Source: Chitinophaga sp. GbtcB8
GTDB taxonomy: Bacteria > Bacteroidota > Bacteroidia > Chitinophagales > Chitinophagaceae
Length of the DNA: 64,000 nt
Assembly: GCF_019091455.1 (NCBI RefSeq)
Contig: NZ_JAGXJN010000004.1
Coordinates: 124,001-188,000, forward strand
Direction of reading: 5' to 3'
The notes below the pieces were generated by a model. The model was not told the origin of the DNA. It saw only the letters and a program-made list of their open reading frames with translations, and did no database searches. Shown here one piece after another: positions 18,161-26,971 of the stretch. The position numbers were made by a program, and so were the translations under genes. Positions within the stretch are counted from its first letter, which is position 1. Every line of letters starts with the position of its first letter.

Positions 18161-18197
18161 AGGGTGAAAAGTGAAATATGGATTTCACTTTTCACCC
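18161..18197 (-). terminator. Hairpin after the HlyD gene of the export operon
   Basis: gggtgaaaagtgaaat (18162-18177) and atttcacttttcaccc (18182-18197) are a perfect 16-base inverted repeat with a four-base loop, 20 bases past the stop of the gene at 18218-19600, the last gene of the large export operon. Confidence 0.7.
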
Positions 18198-18217
18198 TGC
18201 TATAATTTATAAAGCAA

Positions 18218-19600
18218 TTATTTAGTGGCGTCAAACAACTGAGCGGCGGGTACTACTTTTACTTTTTTACCGCTTTTTAACTCACGGGACACTGCTGCGT
18301 AAGGCGCGCTGATCACCTGGTCGCCGGGTTGCAGGCCGGAGAGGATCTCAATATAATTATCGTCCTGGATACCGGTTTTCACCTCCACCTGTTTTACCGT
18401 ATTATCTTTTTGTAACACAAACACCACTTCTTTGGTATCCTTGTTACCTGCTGCCGGCGGATCATCACCATTTTCTGCTTTCTTCTTTTTGGCGGCATCT
18501 GCTTTGGCGGTAGCACTTTCCACTTCGCGGGTGGTTACTGCGTTAATGGGTACAGATAATACCTGCGCTTTACGTTTGGTTTGTATATCCACACTGGCGC
18601 TCATACCCGGGCGAAAGGGAAAATTCTTCGGCTGGGAAGGATCTATCAGGTCTTTATAACTATCGTTCAGGATGCGGATGTGTACAATATAGCTGGTTAC
18701 CTGCTCTGCCGAGGAGGTGGTACCGGAGGCGGTGGCCGTGGCGGCGCCTTTGCTGGAGCTGGCTATTTGTGTTACAATACCTTTGAACTTACGGTTGGTA
18801 TAGGCATCTACCTCAATAACGGCGGTATCACCATATTTTACGCGGGGTATATCATTCTCTCCTACATCAACCTGTACTTCCATTACATTCAGGTCGGCAA
18901 TGCGCATGATCTCTGTACCGGTCATTTGCAGGGTACCTACTACACGCTCCCCTTTTTTAACCGGCAGCAGGGATACTACCCCGTGCATGGGCGATACGAT
19001 GGTAGTACGGCCCAGGTTCTTATTAGCTTCTGTTAAACCTGCCTGTGCGCTGGCTACTGCATACTTATAACTGTTCACCTGCTCTGTGGCGGCAGTAAAA
19101 TCTGCCAGGGCAGATCGGTAGGCAGATTCCGCCGTTTCAAATTCACTTTTGGATACTACTTTCTGCGCATACAATTCCTTATTCCTGTCATAGGCAGCTT
19201 TGTATTGCTCCAGCTTTGCCTTGTAAGCGTTCAGCGCAGCGGCGGAATTGGCCATTTGCGCCTGGCTCTGGCTCAGGGCTGCTGTAGCTTTGTCGCGTTG
19301 TGAGCCATAAATATCTGCGTATATACGTACCAGTACCTGGCCTTTCTTTACAGAATCGCCTTCCAGTACGGGCAGGTCCACAATTTCGCCGGATACATCA
19401 GAGCTTACTTTTACTTCTATTTCAGGGTAAATTTTTCCGGTAGCAGCTACCACCTCAATAATATCTTTGTTGGCAGCTTTATCAGCAGCCACTTTGGTAC
19501 CTTCCTCCTTACCGATCACACCGGAGGCTTTTAGTACCAATAATAGTATTATCAGCGTTGCTACACTACCAACAATCCAATAAAGTGTCTTTTTCTTCAT
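18218..19600 (-). CDS. HlyD/MacA-type periplasmic adaptor
   Basis: 460 residues. N-terminal membrane anchor (YWIVGSVATLIILLLVL), first half-lipoyl motif (EVKVSSDVSGEIVDLPVLEGDSVKKGQVLVRI), a long coiled-coil hairpin (about 95-200, rich in Ala/Gln/Glu), the second lipoyl half (GRTTIVSPMHGVVSLLPVKKGERVVG), beta-barrel and membrane-proximal domains. An Ala/Lys-rich insertion (ATAKADAAKKKKAENGDD) lies near residue 380. It bridges an inner-membrane transporter to a TolC-like channel. It is the last gene of the operon, 27 bases after the TolC-like gene. Confidence 0.93.
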   Translation of the reverse strand: MKKKTLYWIVGSVATLIILLLVLKASGVIGKEEGTKVAADKAANKDIIEVVAATGKIYPEIEVKVSSDVSGEIVDLPVLEGDSVKKGQVLVRIYADIYGSQRDKATAALSQSQAQMANSAAALNAYKAKLEQYKAAYDRNKELYAQKVVSKSEFETAESAYRSALADFTAATEQVNSYKYAVASAQAGLTEANKNLGRTTIVSPMHGVVSLLPVKKGERVVGTLQMTGTEIMRIADLNVMEVQVDVGENDIPRVKYGDTAVIEVDAYTNRKFKGIVTQIASSSKGAATATASGTTSSAEQVTSYIVHIRILNDSYKDLIDPSQPKNFPFRPGMSASVDIQTKRKAQVLSVPINAVTTREVESATAKADAAKKKKAENGDDPPAAGNKDTKEVVFVLQKDNTVKQVEVKTGIQDDNYIEILSGLQPGDQVISAPYAAVSRELKSGKKVKVVPAAQLFDATK

Positions 19601-19627
19601 AGAGGCGGTTTGTTACAAGGGGGGAGC

Positions 19628-21088
19628 CTACAGGGTTATTTTCTGGTCCCGGTAAAACTCCAGCAATTTCATTCTGAATATATAATCATATTGCGCAGAC
19701 ACCTTATTTATCTGGGCCTGGAACAAATTATTTTGGGTCGTAATATAATCGATCGTGTTCATTAATCCCAAATTAAAGCGTTTTGTAGCAAAATCAAAGG
19801 CTTTTTGGGACGCATCTACTCCCCGGCTGGCGGCATAGAACTTTTGAATGGCAGCTACGGCGTTGGCATGCGCGGTATAAATATCCTGTCTTAACTGCTG
19901 GTTATCCTTATCGCGGGTCAACTCCTGGTTATACAGGTTCAGCTTATTGCGTTTATACTGGGCGCGTGCCTGCCATGCATTAAAGATGGGAATGCTCAGG
20001 TTCAGGCCTACTGCCTGCTGAAAGTTATTGCTGATCTGTGTGCCGAAGGAGGTTTTACCTCCTACCTGCTGAGAGGGCACTGTATAAGGCCGGCCAATAA
20101 CATCATACTTGGTACCGCCCACACTTACGGAACCCAGGGTATCCTGGAAGGGGCCTAATACCACGTTCCTGATATCATTTACATTATTAGCGTAGTTAGT
20201 ACCAATACCGGCTGTTAAAGAAAGGGTAGGGAACATAGCGCCTTTAGATGCTGCTACCGATCTTTCCCAGGATTTAATCTGCAAAGAATCGGCCCGTATC
20301 AGCGGGTTGGTGCTCATAGCAGCACTGTATACCATTTCCGGATCCACCTCATTCAGGCTGGGCAAGGGTATATTGGAAATATCTGTTGGTATTTCCGGCT
20401 GAAAGGGAATATCAAAAGCCAGGTTCAGCAGCGCCTTCATTTGCAGGGTAGATAATATTACATTGTTCTGCGCAGTAATAAGGTTGGCGCTATCCCTTGC
20501 CAGCTGGGCCAGCAGATCGGCCTGGTTACTTTCCGGTACAGAGCCGGCAGCCACCAGCTTCTCCGTATTGGACAGCTGTGCTTTGGTAAGGGTAAGCTGG
20601 GTTTCATTTACATGCACCTGCTCATTGTTCTGCAGGATCTGTAAAAAGGTGGAGGCTATATTAAAGGCCACATCGTTCTTGGCTTTTTCCAGTAAAAAGC
20701 CGTAAGCATTGGCCTGATAAATATTGGAGGCAATAGTATTACGCTTGCTGAACCAGTTGAATAAGGTAACATTCGTATTCAGGCTGGCGTTGGAAGAAAG
20801 GAATCCCTGCGTTTCATACGTGTAGGTGGTAGGGTTTACGCTACGGCCGGCGTTGTAGTTACCACTAACACTACCGCTCAGATTCGGGATCTGGGATAAC
20901 TGGCTTTGCTTTAACGTAAGCTCTGCCAGGCGCTTTTGTACGTCCTGTTGTTTAATGGAGATATTATTAGCCATCGCATAATCCACACAACGTTTGAGGC
21001 TCCATTTATCCTGGGCAGCTACATGTACAGTGTTAGCAAACAATAAACATATTACCAGGATAGGTCCCGGAAACTGGTATAGTTTCAT
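19628..21088 (-). CDS. TolC-like outer membrane efflux protein
   Basis: 486 residues from the ATG at 21088, which gives a clean signal peptide (MKLYQFPGPILVICLLFAN..HVAAQ). A TATTTTTG box (21096-21103, minus strand) seven bases before this ATG supports it over the in-frame ATG at 21196. The mature protein opens with WSLKRCVDYAMANNISIKQQ, the usual first helix of the family, and contains the two repeated coiled-coil halves (TLKQSQLSQIPNLSGSVSG and the C-terminal RFNLGLMNTIDYITTQNNLFQAQ). It forms the outer-membrane exit channel for the ABC system. Confidence 0.93.
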   Translation of the reverse strand: MKLYQFPGPILVICLLFANTVHVAAQDKWSLKRCVDYAMANNISIKQQDVQKRLAELTLKQSQLSQIPNLSGSVSGNYNAGRSVNPTTYTYETQGFLSSNASLNTNVTLFNWFSKRNTIASNIYQANAYGFLLEKAKNDVAFNIASTFLQILQNNEQVHVNETQLTLTKAQLSNTEKLVAAGSVPESNQADLLAQLARDSANLITAQNNVILSTLQMKALLNLAFDIPFQPEIPTDISNIPLPSLNEVDPEMVYSAAMSTNPLIRADSLQIKSWERSVAASKGAMFPTLSLTAGIGTNYANNVNDIRNVVLGPFQDTLGSVSVGGTKYDVIGRPYTVPSQQVGGKTSFGTQISNNFQQAVGLNLSIPIFNAWQARAQYKRNKLNLYNQELTRDKDNQQLRQDIYTAHANAVAAIQKFYAASRGVDASQKAFDFATKRFNLGLMNTIDYITTQNNLFQAQINKVSAQYDYIFRMKLLEFYRDQKITL

Positions 21089-21095
21089 AGCGTAA

Positions 21096-21103
21096 CAAAA
21101 ATA
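21096..21103 (-). promoter_or_regulatory. TAnnTTTG -7 box before the TolC-like gene
   Basis: Minus-strand TATTTTTG, seven bases from the ATG at 21088. It would give the TolC-HlyD pair a promoter of its own inside the export operon. No clear -33 element. Confidence 0.45.
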
Positions 21104-21255
21104 TAGTAATTGTGATGATAGCCTTTGCCATTTCTTTATAAAAGGCAAATTTTTATTAGGTATGGCTAACGGCCACACTAATTTAGTGTAAAACATAACA
21201 TTTTATTTATTGTTTTTTCTGAAATGTATGTTAACGCAGGTTTTACGCGAGGGTT

Positions 21256-21918
21256 TTACTGGATCTTTCCATCCCGGATCTCAATGATGCGGTGCCCGAA
21301 AGCAGCATTTGTTTCAGAGTGTGTGACCTGGATGATGGTGATTTTATCCGTTTCATTCAAATGTTTAAATAACTGCATAATTACCCGGGCCTGGTCAGAG
21401 TGCAGGTTGCCGGTAGGCTCATCGGCCAGTATAACCCGGGGTTCTGCCACAATAGCCCGGGCAATGCCTACCAGCTGCTGCTGGCCGCCGGAAAGCTGGT
21501 TGGGGAACAGGTCTTTTTTGGCTACCATATTGAAACGGTCCAGCACATCGGCTACGCGGCTTTTACGTTCCGCGCCAGGCATGTTCTTATATAATAATGG
21601 AGTTTCTATATTCTCGTATACCGTCAGCTCATCTATCAGGTGATAGGCCTGGAACACAAAACCAATACTGCCCCGGTGTAATTGCGTACGTTTTTTCTCG
21701 TTCATCTTACTTACCAGCTCCCCTTCAAACAGGTAATCGCCGCTGGAAGGTTCTTCCAGCAATCCCAGTATATGCAGCAGGGTAGATTTTCCCGACCCTG
21801 AGGGGCCCATTATAGACACAAACTCTCCTTCAAAGATCGTGAGGTCTACATCCTTTAAAATTTCATTCTTACCGAATCCTACCGGGTAATGCTTGGAAAT
21901 ATGTCTTAATTGTATCAT
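21256..21918 (-). CDS. ABC transporter ATPase, MacB/LolD type (variant signature motif)
   Basis: 220 residues. Walker [11 protein letters not shown]-loop region [18 protein letters not shown], Walker [10 protein letters not shown], and switch His in QVTHSE. The signature is [14 protein letters not shown] where the paralogue at 29397 has the standard [14 protein letters not shown], and the D-loop is GNLHS instead of GNLDS. These changes may alter ATPase rate. It powers the FtsX-type permeases; it follows the permease at 21930 by 11 bases on the same strand. Confidence 0.93.
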   Translation of the reverse strand: MIQLRHISKHYPVGFGKNEILKDVDLTIFEGEFVSIMGPSGSGKSTLLHILGLLEEPSSGDYLFEGELVSKMNEKKRTQLHRGSIGFVFQAYHLIDELTVYENIETPLLYKNMPGAERKSRVADVLDRFNMVAKKDLFPNQLSGGQQQLVGIARAIVAEPRVILADEPTGNLHSDQARVIMQLFKHLNETDKITIIQVTHSETNAAFGHRIIEIRDGKIQ

Positions 21919-21929
21919 AGTTAAATTGT

Positions 21930-24341
21930 TTATTCCGTTCTGATAGACTTTACCGGGTTCATTAAAGCAGCCCTGATGGATTGTACGCTTACGGTAATAA
22001 CGGCCACCAGCACTGCAATTACAGCGGCTCCTATAAAGATGCCTATATTAATATGGATGCGGTATGCATAATTTTGCAGCCATTGCTCCATCAGGTACCA
22101 GGCAATAGGGCTGGCAATGATCACGGACAGGAGCACCAGCTTCACAAAATCTTTTGACAGCAGGGTAACAATGCTGGTAACGCTTGCGCCCAGCACCTGG
22201 CGCACGCCTATTTCCCGGGTGCGCTGTGTCATTACCAGCACAGAAATAGCAAACAGCCCCATACAGGATATTACAATGGCCAGTACCGCAGCGCTGATAA
22301 ATATACTGGAAAAGCGTTTTTCTTTACGATACTGCCGGTCTGTATTTTCATCCAGGAAAGAGGGGTCTGTCTGGTTACCGGGGTAGGCCTCGTTCCAGCG
22401 TTTTGTTACCAGCGCCATAGAAGCCGGCAGGTTACCCGGGGGCACCTTTACAAAAATATATTGTACCGGGGACCCTGGCGACATGAACATAGAAAGCGGC
22501 TCTATTTTTTCCTGCAGGGAGTGGAAGTTGAAATCCTTCACAATACCTATTACCTGCATAGGGTGCGCACTGTCGCTCACCGGCAGTAACGCGCCTAACG
22601 CAGCTTTTACGCCGCCCAGCTGCTGCGCCATTTTTTCATTGATCACTAAGGCCATAGAATCTGCACCGTATTGCGGTGAAAAATCGCGGCCGGCTACCAG
22701 GGTCAGGTCCAGTGTTTTTACATAATCATAATCAACCCGCAGCCAGTTACTGCTTATCACATGGCCCTTATAGTCGTAGGAAACTTTGGAGGTGGCGGAC
22801 GAGCCATCGCGGCCACGGCCCAGGTTAATATCTGTGCCGCTAACGCTTAATACATTGGCCTCGCCTGCCAGCTTATTACGCATACGTTTCAGCGCCTGCC
22901 CGGGGTTTACATCATGCGGCAACGGCAGGCTGATAACCTGCTCCCTGTTAAATCCCAGCGGCTGTTTACGCAGGTAGTTCAGCTGCTGCCAGGCAATAAG
23001 GGTGCAGCAAATAAGCAGGGAAGAGATCACGAACTGTGTTACCATCAGCACATTACGCACCTTGCCTGACCTGCCGGCCTGCATACTGCCTTTTAATACC
23101 TTAATGGTGTTTATACGTGCAATAACCCAGGCGGGATAACCGCCGGCCATTAACGTAACCAGGAAAAATATCAGCGCTGCAATACCCAGCAACAGCGGTT
23201 GCTGTAACAGCCCAAATGTAAGCTTGCTATTGAATAAGGAATTATAACCCGGCAATAAAAGGTAAGCTGCCGCTAACCCTATCAGCAGCGCCAGCCCGCA
23301 TACCAGCACAGCCTCGCCCCACATTTGGGTAATGAGCTGCAAGCGGAATGCACCCAGTATTTTGCGCATGCCTATTTCCCGGGAGCGGGTGAAAGCTCCG
23401 GCAATAGTAAGGTTCATGAAATTTATGCAGGCAATGAAAAGTATGAACCCACCTACCAGCAATAACAGGTAAGGATAAAATTTGCCCTGGCTTTCTGAGC
23501 CAATGCCGTTTAAATGCAGGTCTGTAAGTTTTCTGAGGTGCAGGCCTATCAGCTCCCCGTTTTCGCCGGGTGTGGCGCCATCCCTTTTCAGGTCCCGCAG
23601 CCGCTCTGCAAAATATTTGTTCACAAATGTTTTGGCACGGCGCTCAAAAGCCGCTTCAGTGGCATGGTTTGCCAGCTGCACGTACACAGAATGTGTGCTG
23701 GAGCTCCAGGCATCCTTCTGGCTTTCATAACCGCCTGCATTCTCAAAACGGCACAGGGCATCAAATTCAACACTGGAATTGTCCGGCGCATCTTTCATGA
23801 CCGCGCTTACTATAAAACTTTTCCAGCTATCGCCTATACGCACTTCCAGCTGCCTGCCCACCGGTTCCTCGTTGCCAAAAATGCTTTTAGCTTTTTGGGC
23901 TGAAAGTACGATGTTATCCAGGCTGGCCAAAGGCGCCTGCGTGTTACCTTTTATAAGCGGGAAGGAGAACATGTGCAGGAAATCCACATCCACTCCTTCC
24001 AGGTCTGTTTCAAATATTTTATCATGGTAGCGCAGCATACCAGAGGTATATAACATACGCGTTGCAGCCTTTACTTCCGGGAACTCCTGTTTCATGGCCG
24101 GTGTAAGCGGCATAGGCATGTTAGCTCTTTGCTCCAGGCCTTGCGCATGGTAGGTGTTAATATACAGCATGTACAGCTGCTTGTTTGTATGGAACCGGTC
24201 ATAGGAAAATTCCCGGTAGGCTGTCATTACCAGCAGTATGGCGGCAGCAAAGGCAACAGACAGGCCCAGTATATTTACAGCGGTAAGCAGCTTTGTTTTC
24301 CAAAGGTTACGCCATGCTATTTTAAGGTAGTTACGGAACAT
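21930..24341 (-). CDS. FtsX/MacB-type ABC permease (paralogue 1)
   Basis: 803 residues, twice the length of MacB. Begins MFRNYLKIAWRNLWKTKLL, with a first membrane helix (about 20-40), a large periplasmic MacB-PCD domain (about 45-270), three helices (about 280-420), a second periplasmic domain (about 450-660) and three C-terminal helices, ending NPVKSIRTE. This double-unit architecture is usual in Bacteroidota. Such mechanotransmission permeases export or extract amphiphilic substrates without moving them through the membrane. It is one of three intact paralogues in tandem and starts 12 bases after the previous one. Confidence 0.93.
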   Translation of the reverse strand: MFRNYLKIAWRNLWKTKLLTAVNILGLSVAFAAAILLVMTAYREFSYDRFHTNKQLYMLYINTYHAQGLEQRANMPMPLTPAMKQEFPEVKAATRMLYTSGMLRYHDKIFETDLEGVDVDFLHMFSFPLIKGNTQAPLASLDNIVLSAQKAKSIFGNEEPVGRQLEVRIGDSWKSFIVSAVMKDAPDNSSVEFDALCRFENAGGYESQKDAWSSSTHSVYVQLANHATEAAFERRAKTFVNKYFAERLRDLKRDGATPGENGELIGLHLRKLTDLHLNGIGSESQGKFYPYLLLLVGGFILFIACINFMNLTIAGAFTRSREIGMRKILGAFRLQLITQMWGEAVLVCGLALLIGLAAAYLLLPGYNSLFNSKLTFGLLQQPLLLGIAALIFFLVTLMAGGYPAWVIARINTIKVLKGSMQAGRSGKVRNVLMVTQFVISSLLICCTLIAWQQLNYLRKQPLGFNREQVISLPLPHDVNPGQALKRMRNKLAGEANVLSVSGTDINLGRGRDGSSATSKVSYDYKGHVISSNWLRVDYDYVKTLDLTLVAGRDFSPQYGADSMALVINEKMAQQLGGVKAALGALLPVSDSAHPMQVIGIVKDFNFHSLQEKIEPLSMFMSPGSPVQYIFVKVPPGNLPASMALVTKRWNEAYPGNQTDPSFLDENTDRQYRKEKRFSSIFISAAVLAIVISCMGLFAISVLVMTQRTREIGVRQVLGASVTSIVTLLSKDFVKLVLLSVIIASPIAWYLMEQWLQNYAYRIHINIGIFIGAAVIAVLVAVITVSVQSIRAALMNPVKSIRTE

Positions 24342-24353
24342 ACGGTTTAGTTT

Positions 24354-26720
24354 CTATTCTGTTTTCAATGCTTTTACCGGGTTCATTAAAGCGGCTTTTA
24401 TGGCCTGCATGCTTACCGTTAGCAGGGCAATGGCCAGCGTAACCATACCCGCCCCGGCCAGCAGCCACCAGGATATGGTGATACGGTAAGCAAAATCCTG
24501 CAGCCAGCGCTGCATAGCCCACCAGGCCAGCGGTGCGGCTATGAGTATAGCTATACCCACCAGCTTTAACAGGTCTTTTGATAACAGGGATACCAGGCTA
24601 ACAATGCTGGCACCTAATACCTTGCGGATGCCTATTTCACGGGTACGCTGCTGTGCGGCCAACGCTACCAGCGCAAATATGCCGGCACAGGCTATGAGTA
24701 CGCTTACAATGGTGAAAAAACGGATCAGGGTAAGCATGCCTTCAATGGTTTTATATTGTTTATTGAATACCTCATCTGCGAAACTGTAAGTAAATTCCCG
24801 GTAAGAGGGCATTTGGCTGAAAGCCTTTTTCAGCAATGCAATCACGGGTGCGGCCCGTTGGGGTTTAATGCTTATGCTCAGGTAATTCTTCCCGGACTGT
24901 ATAGCGGTTTTGCCTGCAAAAAAATGGATCAGCGGCTCTACGCTGCCCGCCAGGGAACGGTAGTGATAATCATCCGTTACGCCAATTACCCGCAGGCTTT
25001 CCTTACCTCCTTTGGCGTGAATGCTTTTACCTTCAATGCTGGTCCAGCCCAGGTTCTTCATGGCTGTTTCATTGATCAGCACTGCTTCCTTATCCAGGGC
25101 CATATCCTCAGAAAAGTTCCGGCCCTGTAACATGCGTATGCCATAGGTGGGCACAAAACCATTGTCAATACCGGTTTGGCGCATACCCACCTCTTTACTG
25201 CTGTTATCATCTGCAACAAAGGTGTTGTAGTTTTCCCAGAACTGGCCGGGTACACACTGGGAGGTAGATACGCTGTTTACTGCGGCCTGCTGCTGCAGCT
25301 GCGTTATTAAATGCTCAATACCGCTGCGGGCTTGCGCAGTATCCATAAAATCAAGATCCAGCTTTACGGTCAGCACCTGTTCTTTATTAAACCGTACATC
25401 GCCCTGTTTCATGTACCGCACCTGCTGCTGCATTATCAGGCTGCCTGCAATAAAAACCACTGCTATTACAAATTGCGCTACAATAAGGCCCTGGCGTAAA
25501 TATGCTTTTTGCGGGGCCGCCTGCAGCTTACCTTTTACTGCATTGGCCAGCTTTAATGCGCTGATGTATGCAGCCGGGTAACCGCCTGCCGCCAGGGTTA
25601 ACAGAGCGCCGGTTAGCAGCCATATACCAATAAAGGATGGCCTGTACAACATAACAGCAGTGATCTGTAAGCCGTTCAGCTGCTCATTCAACAGGGGCAG
25701 CAGTATAAATGCCATGCTCCATGCCAGCAGCAAGGCAATACATACCATTAAACCAACTTCGGTAAAGAACTGCATTAATATAGCCCTGCGGCCGGAGCCT
25801 AATACTTTGCGCACCGCTACCTCCTGCACCCGGGTAAAAGATACTGCCATATTCAGGTTCACCAGGTTAATGGCTACCAGCAATAAAATAAACACCGCTA
25901 TGCAGGTGAGGCCATATACATAAAAGTCAAAGTTCAGCGCGCCATATTTTTTTGCATATCCACTGTAAGGGTACAGGTGCATGACCCGGTCTTTTGCGCC
26001 TTCTGCAAAACGCGTGGCCACTATTTTTTTCAGCTGTGCCTCTATAGCCGCTACATTAGCGCCGGGCCGCAGCAGCACATAGCTGCTGGTAAAACAGTTA
26101 TACCAGTCTGCCATTGGGCTAAAATCCTTATTGTCTGTTAAGTTCTTATTCCATAACAGTATTGCGGGTTGTATAGATGCATTGGCCGGTATAGGCTGCA
26201 TTACGCCGGATACAGTAAACCGGCGTTTATCCGCAAACGTTACACTTTTACCCAACGGGTTCTGGCTGCCAAATAATTCCTCCGCTACCGGGGCAGACAG
26301 CACAATGGAAGATTTATCTTTTAACGCAGTAACGGTACTGCCGTATTTAAGCGGGTAAGTGAATACATCCAGGAAACCGGTATCCACATAGGTTATGGCT
26401 TCACTAATGGTTTTATCGTTATAGCTGATCCAGGGTGCATCCCAGCTATTAACACGGGAGCCGTTCATCACCTGCGGAAAATCTTTCAGCATTACCTCCA
26501 GCAGGGGAAATACATTTTTCTCATTATCATTATCCGTTTGCAGCAGGTACAGGTTAGGCAGGTTCTTATGAAACTTATCCTTCACTACCATCTGCTGTAC
26601 ACACAACACCAGGAAGGCTACACACGTAAGCCCTACGGCAAGGCCCAGCACATTAATAACGGTGAATAGCTTTCGCCGCCACAGGTTACGCCAGGCTATT
26701 TTCAGGTAGTTACGGAACAT
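24354..26720 (-). CDS. FtsX/MacB-type ABC permease (paralogue 2)
   Basis: 788 residues with the same plan as its neighbours: MFRNYLKIAWRNLWRRKLF start, helix at about 20-42, periplasmic domain, a triple-helix block (from about FYVYGLTCIAVFILLLVAINLVN), second periplasmic domain, and C-terminal helices ending NPVKALKTE. The conserved REIGIRKVLGAS segment before the last helices is present. Upstream is a 120-base AT-rich gap and then the truncated permease tail at 26839-26967. Confidence 0.93.
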   Translation of the reverse strand: MFRNYLKIAWRNLWRRKLFTVINVLGLAVGLTCVAFLVLCVQQMVVKDKFHKNLPNLYLLQTDNDNEKNVFPLLEVMLKDFPQVMNGSRVNSWDAPWISYNDKTISEAITYVDTGFLDVFTYPLKYGSTVTALKDKSSIVLSAPVAEELFGSQNPLGKSVTFADKRRFTVSGVMQPIPANASIQPAILLWNKNLTDNKDFSPMADWYNCFTSSYVLLRPGANVAAIEAQLKKIVATRFAEGAKDRVMHLYPYSGYAKKYGALNFDFYVYGLTCIAVFILLLVAINLVNLNMAVSFTRVQEVAVRKVLGSGRRAILMQFFTEVGLMVCIALLLAWSMAFILLPLLNEQLNGLQITAVMLYRPSFIGIWLLTGALLTLAAGGYPAAYISALKLANAVKGKLQAAPQKAYLRQGLIVAQFVIAVVFIAGSLIMQQQVRYMKQGDVRFNKEQVLTVKLDLDFMDTAQARSGIEHLITQLQQQAAVNSVSTSQCVPGQFWENYNTFVADDNSSKEVGMRQTGIDNGFVPTYGIRMLQGRNFSEDMALDKEAVLINETAMKNLGWTSIEGKSIHAKGGKESLRVIGVTDDYHYRSLAGSVEPLIHFFAGKTAIQSGKNYLSISIKPQRAAPVIALLKKAFSQMPSYREFTYSFADEVFNKQYKTIEGMLTLIRFFTIVSVLIACAGIFALVALAAQQRTREIGIRKVLGASIVSLVSLLSKDLLKLVGIAILIAAPLAWWAMQRWLQDFAYRITISWWLLAGAGMVTLAIALLTVSMQAIKAALMNPVKALKTE

Positions 26721-26838
26721 CCTTTAATTTTTTTTGTTTGATAAAAAAATGTGGGGCATGTAGACACATCCCCCGGCATTTGACTTGTTATTCTACTCGT
26801 AAACATGTACTGATTGAAACCATAGTTATTTAAAGCGT

Positions 26839-26967
26839 TTATGCTGTTCTCAATGATCTTACCGGGTTCATTAAAGCTGCTTTCACAAATTGAAAACTAA
26901 TAGTGAACAACGCAATTACTACGGCGTATAAACCGGCTACCACAAACATCTACCACTCAATGCCAGC
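26839..26967 (-). pseudogene. Remnant of a fourth FtsX-type permease (C-terminal tail)
   Basis: Reading the minus strand from 26967 gives A-G-I-E-W-stop-M-F-V-V-A-G-L, continuing through FTISFQFVKAALMNPVRSLRTA to TAA (26839-26841). It lines up with the end of the intact permease next door (TTIQWWVFILSG..CTISFQSVKAALMDPVKSLRTE): the second Trp has become TAG, and upstream coding sequence is absent because the fragment begins within a few bases of the neighbour's stop (26972). About 42 codons survive. This is best read as the leftover of a tandem copy lost by recombination between paralogues. Confidence 0.85.
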
Positions 26968-26971
26968 TCAT

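Noticed and set aside
18126..18188. ATG at 18188 as the gpsA start
   Set aside because: It lies in the stem of the hairpin that follows the adaptor gene, and the residues it adds are not part of the dehydrogenase fold.
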